DNA of 64,000 bases from Halichondria panicea. Lineage: Eukaryota > Porifera > Demospongiae > Suberitida > Halichondriidae. The DNA lies in NCBI RefSeq assembly GCF_963675165.1, contig NC_087386.1, positions 3,350,169 through 3,414,168 of the forward strand. Reading direction: 5' to 3'. The notes under the pieces were generated by a model. That model worked only from the letters and a program-made list of their open reading frames with translations. It did no database searches and was not told the origin of the DNA. The translations under genes and the position numbers were made by a program. The first letter of the stretch is position 1. Each line of letters starts with the position of its first letter. Below, piece by piece: positions 25,701 through 33,401 of this stretch.

Positions 25701-28227
25701 TGTGTGTGACATGTGAGTGGATGCCATAGCGCTGCGATTACAGCATAGATAGCCTTCATACAAGTTTTTATAGTAGCAGATTTTGATGTTAAAGCCTCGT
25801 TGTGGTGAGCAAAAGCTAAAAGGCCTAAACTTGCACGTTAGCTAGCTAACACGCGGCCTTTATTCGAGGTAGATTTACCTATTTGCAACTGAAGGGCATG
25901 ATCCTTTACTAAATCAGTGGACAAAGCGTTCTATTAAAAAATCTAGGATTAAGGTTATAGTTTCTGAACACTGAAGGTGCATGCCATAATAAGTAACTAT
26001 GTTTGTGGATGGTTTCAGAACAACAAATAACATAATGAAAGCACCGCGGGTGCTGATGCCTCGGTGGAGGTGCCAAAGCTACATAACATAAAGCTACTAA
26101 TAGCGTTTATACACACATAATTATGATGAACATTTTTGCATTAATTTTGGTGCATGCAGGCAGAATCAGAATCACAAAGAGTGGGTAAAGATCGACCATT
26201 ATTGTTATTAAAAACAATCGATGCCAAAAGTTCAAGCCTAAATGGCTGCATCAGTAGAGCCTTGCAGCTCTCTTCTCACTGTTGCAGCTACCAATAGCAA
26301 GCATTCTAGTGCAGAGCTACAGCTAACCCTGTAGCTACTAAGTAGAGTAGCAGCACTCCATAGACAAGTTTCGCTACGCACTCTTCTGAAAAGGCATTCC
26401 AAGTAGGCATAACTCGAGAACAAAGTAATGCTTTGCTGCAAATCCACAAATCGTAATCCAAGTAAACATGACTAGAAGCCTATAGAAACTCTTTCTTGCA
26501 CTCGATTGATCCTTGAGCAGCTGAAATAGTCTACACACACACACACACACACACACAGACACACAAACACACTACCGTATACCTCGCTTGCGCATGCGCA
26601 CCGAGGCATAATTAGTAGTTGGTGAGAGAGTTTCTCTACTCTTCCGATCCTATGGAGAGCTAGATCTAGATTCCAAGATTACGTCCTATCAGATGGACAG
26701 ATTTGTCCAGTTATCTCTAGAATATTGATATTATCAAACTTCTTGCAGAAGAGGGTGGGCGTATTTTCGTTAGGGTACGGTAATATTCGCCAAAACGGGA
26801 AATTCCAGAATGCTAGATACATGCAACCAACACCAGACTCATTTTATTCTTCCCTTGTATTAAAGAAAAATTGGCCTGGAGACAAGGCTAGTAGTGAGGT
26901 AGCTGGGCGTGGCCCCGCACTCGTTCTGACAGGTGCCCGGAGGACACGCTTATATCGGATTTGTACTGCTGTGTTATGCAATACGTACTGCTCTGTAAGC
27001 ATCATATAAACCGCACATCCGGTTATGAATATCAGTATTTGAGTCATAAATATCGTTATCTTGCAATCTGCTTTGGCTAAATCCTATATAAGCGTATCCC
27101 CCGGCCACCCGTCAAAACGGGTGCCGGGCTACGCCCAACTAGTAGTGAGGCTACTGCCTACCGTACTTCTTCTAAAAGAGGGTGACGTATAATTAGGATA
27201 TTAGCCAGGGCTATAATTAGAGACAGAAACATTACCAAAGAGGCACATAATTAGAAGGGTGCCTTATAAATAGAGGTCATTTGAGCAAGTGGTATCCTCA
27301 GGCCGCCCTAAAACATTATGGAACTCGAGGTTCAGCTCTGTCAATGACCTTGGCCTTCCAACTGGCTTTTTTGTGGCAACTACAGGTGGAGGACGATGCT
27401 TCTTAAGTGGAGGTGTCTCACACATCCTCAAGCTTACTGAAATAAAAAGAAGTGATACTGGCCTCCATTTAGCAAGGTGCCGCCAAAAAATAATATCTGC
27501 AGCCACTATAATGGAGACCTCAAAATTACTTTTCAGTCTAGGTGGCGCATAATTACAGGACTTGAGCTCTCTTGACGGGCTTGGGGAGGATGGTGTTGAG
27601 ATACGGCACAAGGCAGTCAACAGCCTTGGAGCCATGGAAGCATTTCTCATGAGAACGCAGTTAAGGTGACACATTTTCACAGGTATAGGTGTTTGCGTTT
27701 TCACTGTTAGCTCATTTTGAAATTCTGCTAAATCCTGTGAAATTATAGCGTTTTTAATTACTCGCAAGTAGTTTTAATGAGATTCATTGCATTTTGCGAG
27801 TACACATTTTTACGATTTTACTCTCATTCGCAGAAATTAATACTCGCAAAAATATGTCATCTTCATAATAGAAGGGCGCCAATTTTAGAAGAAGTACGGT
27901 ACACAATTACAATACCACTCCCCTTGCAATCACAAAAACTCAGCTAGGAATGTAAATATGTTACTTACATTTTCCCCTGCCAGCAGCAACATCTGCAGGA
28001 ATCACACATAGGGATGAAACGTAACCTGTGTGACTATTAATCGTCTTGCTCAGAACGAACTCCCTGTTTGATCCTGCATCAGGGCACCATACACAAGCAG
28101 TGCCATCTCTTGAGGCAGTCAATAGATTTTGTTGAGGACCACTGCCTTGTGTTTCCACAGCACGTACATCAGCACTGTGGCCCATTATCTCGCACGAAAG
28201 TTGGAAATTTAGCCATCCCGATGCCAT
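10018..28227 (-). CDS. PLAA: PLAA / Doa1 / Ufd3 ubiquitin-binding WD40-PFU-PUL protein, 29 exons
   Basis: Adaptor that binds ubiquitin (WD40, PFU) and the Cdc48/p97 ATPase (PUL) for sorting and turnover of ubiquitinated proteins. Exons (high to low): 27969-28227, 25472-25537, 25196-25283, 23002-23117, 22556-22691, 22315-22389, 22089-22165, 21948-22038, 21486-21549, 21393-21421, 20147-20214, 20039-20097, 19952-19981, 18409-18462, 18259-18340, 15347-15490, 15045-15287, 14940-14989, 14827-14886, 14693-14779, 14605-14644, 14440-14493, 14095-14203, 13927-14032, 13796-13854, 13670-13721, 10334-10396, 10187-10282, 10018-10059. Every join has GT-AG sites and matching phase. The total is 2499 nt (832 residues plus stop; human about 795). 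Order: WD40 about 1-325, PFU about 357-480, DPFTG repeats about 475-565, PUL to the end. The start MASGWLNFQLSC matches the family N-terminus. Confidence 0.95.
10397..13669. repeat. PLAA intron 26 with direct repeat, hairpin MITE and R1-like copy
   Basis: Contents: a roughly 33-bp direct repeat (10949-10980 and 11054-11087, 'attctacctgactgcattgg'); a small hairpin repeat with 'ctagcct...cgaggct' ends (about 11468-11525); a TACCGTATAG-ended hairpin MITE at 12113-12328; an R1-related copy (about 12510-12795); and a duplicated 'gcaagatggcttttaatatt' word near 13485 and 13620. No exon seen. Confidence 0.65.
12113..12328. mobile_element. TACCGTATAG hairpin MITE in PLAA intron 26
   Basis: Starts taccgtatagctggtaattt and ends aaattacttgctatacggta. 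Inverted 'aatattcgtggt' words lie inside. Same family as 41533-41741, opposite arms diverged. Confidence 0.8.
16035..16640 (+). repeat. Dispersed repeat R1, near full length
   Basis: Begins 'tgaaagcacctcaggtgatg' and ends in 'cctcgcttgaccgaggaata'. Shared landmarks are 'gatcgatgccaaaagttcaa', 'ttgcagctctcttctcactc', 'gctgcaatggcattccaa' and 'tccttgtgcagctgtagcag'. Its direction is opposite to the copies at 617-980 and 30750-30990. No ORF or tRNA-like promoter was identified. Confidence 0.8.
17922..18191. mobile_element. 270-bp element with CAGTAGAAC/GTTCTACTG ends
   Basis: Nine-base inverted ends. The interior is related to about 20470-20690 ('ataaaccaagcctcaattcac' and 'ataaaccacaccttgatccac'; 'catagtaacagctg' and 'catggtaacaactg'). 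Probably a non-autonomous pogo/Tigger-like family. Confidence 0.55.
18259..20214 (-). CDS. PLAA: PLAA PFU ubiquitin-binding exons 11-15
   Basis: Five short exons (68, 59, 30, 54 and 82 nt). They encode the linker ISKLPGMEALH, the motif GHTNGDTLMVNNEG, YQWNVDVSEWIKIGNAIG, and GKEYDFVFEIELDEGPP followed by KLPYNRTDPY. This is the PFU domain order known from PLAA (KVEAYQW, WIKIGDVVG, YDYVF). The 30-nt exon at 19952-19981 has exactly ten codons. Confidence 0.92.
18463..19951. repeat. PLAA intron 13 with foldback and R1 copy
   Basis: Contains a short imperfect foldback (about 18530-18615), a 63-codon plus-strand ORF at 18953-19144 that I do not recognise, and an R1 copy at about 19235-19790 with a (CA)n tract at 19717-19747. 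Confidence 0.6.
19235..19790 (+). repeat. Dispersed repeat R1
   Basis: Same landmarks as the 16035 copy, highly similar, with a (CA)n at 19717-19747 near its 3' end. Ends 'tgcgcatgcgcaccgatgca'. Confidence 0.8.
20215..21392. repeat. PLAA intron 10 with CAGTAGAAC-ended and R1-like repeats
   Basis: A pogo/Tigger-like end 'cagtagaacctcgattatcc' at 20470 is followed by sequence related to the 17922-18191 element. An R1-related copy lies at about 21150-21345, with an A-run at 21180-21197. Confidence 0.55.
21486..28227 (-). CDS. PLAA: PLAA WD40 propeller exons 1-9
   Basis: Nine exons encode about 324 residues of seven-bladed propeller. Blade signatures seen in order are SRDGTACVWCPD, TGGQDNTILVHSLD, SGSWDSTVRVW, GGADRVVRLW, SASND-CVIREW, CGEDGTIRVW and AGSRDGVARVF-type ends. 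The exons tend to break within or near blade ends (for example SGSWD|S). Intron 1 (25538-27968) is the longest here and carries an R1 copy plus a 743-bp inverted-repeat element. Confidence 0.93.
23118..25195. repeat. PLAA intron 3 packed with R2 copies
   Basis: R2 copies lie at about 23170-23400 (inverted), 24110-24360 and 24610-24930 (direct). An inverted pair of 'gcactaaagtgcaaaccctcggct' words flanks 23690-23850. This accounts for most of the intron, and I see no coding sequence. Confidence 0.6.
24610..24930 (+). repeat. Dispersed repeat R2
   Basis: Landmarks: 'gctgcaaataattatgtata', 'gcaagttcaagcttcttag', 'gacaacaaagctttaacatc', 'gctatggcatccaggtataa' and 'ccgcccacgcacgcctcggg'. Other copies lie at about 15740-15975, 16925-17080, 17590-17720, 21835-21940, 23170-23400 (inverted), 24110-24360, 25645-25930 (inverted) and 34755-34905 (inverted). 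Confidence 0.75.
26035..26612 (+). repeat. Dispersed repeat R1
   Basis: Full-length copy in PLAA intron 1, starting 'tgaaagcaccgcgggtgctg' and ending 'cgcatgcgcaccgaggcata'. Confidence 0.8.
27159..27901 (-). mobile_element. 743-bp element with 19-bp perfect terminal inverted repeats and an internal ORF
   Basis: Ends are TACCGTACTTCTTCTAAAA (27159-27177) and its exact complement (27883-27901). The minus strand holds one 167-codon ORF (27264-27767) filling most of the element. The predicted protein is basic, with a proline/lysine-rich stretch and KKPVGRPRS, which resembles an AT-hook core (GRPR). I do not recognise the family, and no DDE-type catalytic core is visible. It is probably a non-autonomous DNA transposon lying in PLAA intron 1. 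Whether the ORF is translated is unknown. Confidence 0.6.
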
Positions 28228-28610
28228 AACTTGTCGATCAACAGTAGTACACAGGCCAGCTAAGCGAACTTATTCTGAGAGCTGAGTGCCACTGCATTGG
28301 ATATGTCTATTGTTGCGTTCTATTGGATAACAATCGGTAGAAGTCTATGCAACAGACACGTGGACTCTACAACCAAAACCTGTCTCAGAGAGAGCGAGCA
28401 GAGAGAGGCCAATTTGTAAGCTATCATTATAATTATGTATAGGGCTACAAGTTGTTGGAGTAAAGTTGTTCGAATCCCAGAGTAGGGCCTCTAATAATTA
28501 GATATTACTATCTAGATATACTAGATCTAGTATCAGTACAGAATGTGTGGCTCTAGTGACGTGACTTGACAGTGATGATCACGTCATTGTGATAATTTAT
28601 ACCTCGCTTT

Positions 28611-29023
28611 AGTTGGGCGTGGCCCCACCCTGGACGCGAGCGTAGGGTTGGGCACCACTGCAATGTCAGGTTTGTTCCACTGACACTTAGCTTTAGGGTG
28701 TGGCTAAGCATGAATACGATTAATTCCAAGTGGGCGGTAACCGCAAAGCTCAGTTAGAATGCTACTGCAGGAGTCATTTTTGCATACCACTAGCTCTAAC
28801 TGACCTGGCGTGTTCCTGGATCAAGCTGGCTTGTCTACTATTGTTGCATTTTGATTTGACTAAAGAGAATTACTAGTTACTGACTCGTTCATTAATGAGC
28901 CACGCCTTCACACTTGAACTCTGCAATCTGATTGGGCTGCAAATTTTTTGCAGCAGACACAAACCTGACATTGCAGTGGTGCCCAACCCTACGCTCGCGT
29001 CCAGGGTGGGGCCACGCCCAACT
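28611..29023. mobile_element. Foldback element with 63-bp perfect inverted arms
   Basis: Positions 28611-28673 are repeated exactly in inverse orientation at 28961-29023 (ends 'agttgggcgtggcccc'). The 287-bp centre has no ORF. Perfect arms imply recent insertion or ongoing repair between the arms. Confidence 0.8.
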
Positions 29024-29104
29024 ATCCTCGCTTGACTTTATTGTCCTTGAACTGGTAGTTTGTTTGATGTTTTGATTGTGTTGGAATGTTTTTGTCTTTT
29101 GCAG

Positions 29105-29257
29105 TACCGTAGTTGATGTAATTACAGCGCCAGTAAAAAAATAATTATTTTTGCGAGACTATGTACATAAAACAAATGAATTTATATGGTGGTATATGGC
29201 CAACAATTTCGAATTTCGTTTAATTCGACTGGCGCTGTAATTACATCAACTACGGTA
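29105..29257. mobile_element. 153-bp MITE with 30-bp perfect inverted ends
   Basis: The left end starting taccgtagttgatgtaatt (29105-29134) is matched exactly in inverse orientation at 29228-29257. The centre is AT-rich and non-coding. The ends suggest a TA target duplication. Confidence 0.8.
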
Positions 29258-31212
29258 ATCATAATTATCGCACCACCTCTGTACTTGACATTAGGGGTTG
29301 AAGTTGCTCCACCACAACATCCAAACATCGTGCTGAAACAATGAGTGAACTAGATCAGGTAACTTGGTGATTACAGTATGCCTCAGTGCGCATGCGAAAT
29401 TGTTTGGGGTTACGCCCACTTCCAGTCACACGTGACTAGGGAAAATCCCATACTCAGCCAGGGGAAGTCCCATAATAGACTTGCGTAGAGCTAGCTAGCT
29501 GCCACGAACAGTCAACTAGCTAGCCTAGGCTAACCTGAACACTCCTTTGGCAGTTGGTACATTAAAACAACAGGTACAATCATTGAATCAAATTACAATA
29601 GCTACAAAAACGGATAAATAGCTAGCTGGTAGCTGTAGTAAAGCCACAATAGCTAGACTGAAAGGGGGGATCCGTGGCACCCTGGGATCTCCCCCTGTAT
29701 CCGCCACTGTATTGCACATCACAGACCAGAAGAGGTTGGACAGTATCATGTGCACCTATAAGCGAAGTATTTCTATGAAGGCTGGTGAAGGAGGCTACAT
29801 GGATACAAGAGAGATGGCTGTTTCATTTCAATGTTGTAGATCTTTTGAGCACATCATTTTTAGTTTTAGAGTAAGCAGGTCTATCAGTAGAATAATTATG
29901 AAAGTACAATTTTAACAAGAGTATATATATAAAAAATTATACACAATACATTATCAATTATTCTCTGTATACGCCCTTGACATTATGCATATCATGTGAA
30001 TTAACATTGTAAGAGTTCGTGAAGGTCCAGCTGATGCATAAGAATGTTCAGTGAGCGCCTGCCCCAGGAGGAGGTGGTAGCTCCACAGCTACAGGGTGTT
30101 TGTGAAACTGTGCTCTAAGTGTTATCTTGCTTTGGGTGGCCATATCTAGATCACAGACAGTAATATAATGTGATGATGTCATTATTCTACAAACATTTTT
30201 TGGGGGAGGGGGGAAGCTGAGCACTTTGGTGCCCCCCTCCCCCCCCCACTAAATGAAACCCTGTAAATGGTTGCAATGCGATGAAAAGTAACAACTTTTA
30301 TAGGCTTCTAGCCACGTTCTCTTGGATTTTGATTCATGGATTTGCAAACTAAAGCTTTGTTCTCCAGTTATGGCTAATTTCACTTACAGTGAAGGTCGTT
30401 TTAGAATCTTTCGTAGCATCATCTGTTCGCACAAAGTTTCTATTCAACTTATAAGTTAGCCTTGCACTAAAGCGCTAGAAAAGATCTGTAAAACTAGCTA
30501 TACTAGTAACCATTTGTGAATTTGTCCTCTTGCAGACACAACCCCTTATTCCTGTGGATGCATGCGCATGCACGCTCATCCCCACGTGTGAGAGAATCCA
30601 TTTTGAAACCCAACAGAATCAATTTACTTCTTTTTCTTGAGGGCCTGGTAAGACAAAACACTACAATGATATATACCATTATTATGCAATAGATTATACA
30701 ATACTGAATAGATAACAATTAATAATATGCATGTACACAGGTCACAGACTTTTTATACCTCGGTGCGCATGCACAATCGAGGTATACGGTAGTGTGTTTG
30801 TGTGTGTGTGTGTAGACTGCTACAGCTGCTCAAGGATCAATGAAGTGCAAGGAGTTTATATAGGCTTCTAGTCACGTTTTCTTGGATTTTAGTTCGTGGA
30901 TTTGCAAAATAATGCTTCGTTCTCGAGTTTTGCTTACTTGGAATGCCATTGCAGCCTTTTCAGAAGAGCATGTAGCCAAACTAGTTTACTGAGGGGCAAA
31001 ATATTCTTGGTTGGAGGCTGAACACGAATATTTTGCCCACGAATGAAGCGACCTTGCCTATACCTTTACCTGCAGTGCAAGCAGCACCCACGAAATGTCT
31101 CAATATTGCTGTTGCTGAACCACGAATATTTTGTCTCCCGAAAATTACTCGCTATACGGTATAGATGATATAATGCTTCAAAATAAAATTCTACGCACAG
31201 TTTTCTGCTGCA

Positions 31213-32858
31213 ATGTCTCTGAGCAAGCTTTCAGCTGCAGACTTTTCAACTGCAAATTCTAGGCTTCAGAAAGCGCAAGCTAACAGAACATTTTCGATTG
31301 ACACGACGCTTTTCAGCCCATCGTTGGTAAAACTAGTTAATGCTCACGCTGATGCTATTGGTGTATCACCGGAGTTCATTTTTTGGCCATTGCTCACGGC
31401 TACAGCGTCAATGATGGGAACAATACACACATCAAGATTAACCCGAGTGGTGTGAGCCAGCCATGATTTGGTTTGTAATTGCAGCCCGAAATGGGGGGAA
31501 AAAAACAGCTGCCTTACGACGAATCAGCAGGCCAATAATGGATCTTCAGAAGAAGTTGCATGAAGCGTGAAAGTCGAATGACGATCAAGACAAACTACCA
31601 CAACCTTCCCAACTAATTGTCGATCATTTCAGCTTTGAGGAGCTGCACGCGATCATGTGTCGAAATCGTGGCCAAATACAGGGGTTGTTTGACAAGATGA
31701 GCAGTTTTTACGGACAGCTCGACCCACACCCGTCCACGATGGATCGTAAGACCCTATTAACTCTTATAGTGGAGGCTCCTGGGCAAGAAATTACAAGTCT
31801 TAATCTGCTAGCATGGACCACACATCGTTTAATGTCACTGGATTTATACAACCAGCGTTTGTTTACGAAATCTTGTGCGTGACGCAGACGGCCTCAATGA
31901 TAGACAGCTTTTTGATTTCCCTCCTGAACGGGAGCTGCATCTGGACGAACTCGAAGTGTAGGGCTGCATCCAGGATTTTGGATCGGGGGGGGGGGGGGGG
32001 GGTGAATTGGGCAAATTAAAAATGTAGGAGGGGACGAAGTCATCAGAATTATAGCAGTACAAAATGAATCTGCCAGATCCTAGGGGGGGAGAATTACCCC
32101 CTCGCCCCCTCCCTCAACGCAGCCCTGAAGTGTCCATGACATCTGACTCTCCAGATCTGCTTTCGCTCTTTTCAGCAATGTACGACCATTACATGACTGG
32201 TCTCGTAGAGTACCATCTGCAAGGAGATGCATTTAAAATGTACGAGAAAACTCACGACGAATTAGTAGATTTAAAAATAAAGACAACAAATGAAAATACA
32301 AGGGATCCTCTCAAAAGCAAGAGGATACTGCGCCATGCAAGGATCGCAATGGTTATTCATTGCCTTGAACAAGCCCTAGAACGGATTGATGACAATGTCG
32401 ACGAAAACTTTCAGCTTTGGGAATCATTGGTGACACCCAAAGCTTGTAGAAGCAGCAGCAGCAATTACTCACCACCTGAATCATCAGAAGTTTGAAATGC
32501 TGGGTATCAGCTGTATAGACCCTGTTGAAGCAGACAACTTGCTAACAAGCAAAATGATGCGCTTGTTGTCAGCGGAATGGCGCTCAAGCGATGGCACCAT
32601 CACACCTGCCGAAGTTCCCAAAAACACATCAGCGAGAAGGTTGGGCCAAGTTATCCATCATCGAAGGCTCTCGATATGCTGCGACAGGCTGAATCTTTAG
32701 GGTATGGGGAAATGAAGGAGACCACAGCTGCCAACTACTATCGTTCTCAAAAAGAAAGGCCACAGAGAACTTACTGTGTTGAATCCCTAAAAAAAGTAAA
32801 GCTATCCGAAGAAATTACTCAAAAAATTTCGATGAACATAATTATAACTGAAGAGTAG
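31213..32858 (+). pseudogene. Broken DUF3987-like protein gene
   Basis: An opening ORF (31213-31455) has LVNAHADAIGVSPEFIFWPL and MGTIHTS, followed by frames coding MIWFVIAARNGGKKTAA, a sequence like the N-terminal part of DUF3987 proteins. Similarity continues in other frames (DLQKKLHEA, SFEELHAIMCRNRG, DHTSFNVTGFIQPAF), then through 32136-32495 (MYDHYMTGLVEYHL) and 32577-32858. Frame changes near 31445, an in-frame stop near 31570, and a G-run at 31985-32002 break it. The function of DUF3987 proteins is unclear, and they are often tied to mobile DNA. The assignment rests on remembered family character, so it is tentative. Confidence 0.5.
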
Positions 32859-33024
32859 CTTATTATAACAGTCTCATAATAATTATATACTTACTCTATT
32901 ATTTACTTTTAATTTACTATAATTATAGAGAATGTACTAGAGTTATGATAATTATAATTGTACTATGGTTGCACCAAAGATCAAAGGCTTCAGTTGTAGT
33001 TTATACTACTTATACAACCTGTCT

Positions 33025-33090
33025 GACCACAGCCATGGTATATGGCAGTTATACCCTAGTGTATAACTGCCATATACCATGGCTGTGGTC
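33025..33090. repeat. Perfect hairpin, 30-bp arms and 6-bp loop
   Basis: The arm starting gaccacagccatggtatatg (33025-33054) is followed by the loop cctagt, then by its exact complement (33061-33090). It could be a minimal foldback transposon scar or a structured transcript element. No polypyrimidine (terminator-like) context was seen. Confidence 0.85.
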
Positions 33091-33401
33091 AAACTACATG
33101 TACAGCTAGAACTGAATACAGTATCCCACCTTTGCAACAAAATTGACACACTGTTTCAATTAAAACAATGACACACTACTCAATTCAATCAATATTAGCA
33201 AAATTAGAGTTAGAGAGAATTCAATACAAAACAGACTACTAATGATTTTAGTCAACATAAAAAGAGCCAAGTTCGAGCGATGAATAGTTCCAAAAAGGAG
33301 GCAAATTTCGAAGAACTCCGTGATTGTGAATCGAACGATACTGTGTTGCTTTTTTTCAACTTTCAACATTGGTTGTCACAACCTGCTTATTACATTGCTG
33401 C

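Larger units (their letters stand above)
25538..27968. repeat. PLAA intron 1 with R2, R1 and a 743-bp TIR element
   Basis: An inverted R2 copy lies at about 25645-25930 and a direct R1 copy at about 26035-26612 with (CA)n near 26532-26560. The 743-bp element at 27159-27901 is listed separately. Confidence 0.65.
28228..31212. repeat. Spacer upstream of PLAA, rich in mobile elements
   Basis: Besides the elements listed separately, it holds a G-rich dispersed repeat (about 29650-29720 and 30040-30260, with 'gtgatgatgtcattattctac' and runs of G and C), R1-related pieces (30280-30440 and 30750-30990, inverted) and the remains of a TACCGTATAG hairpin element (about 30990-31161). The PLAA promoter should lie just above 28227, but no clear element is visible. 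Confidence 0.55.
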
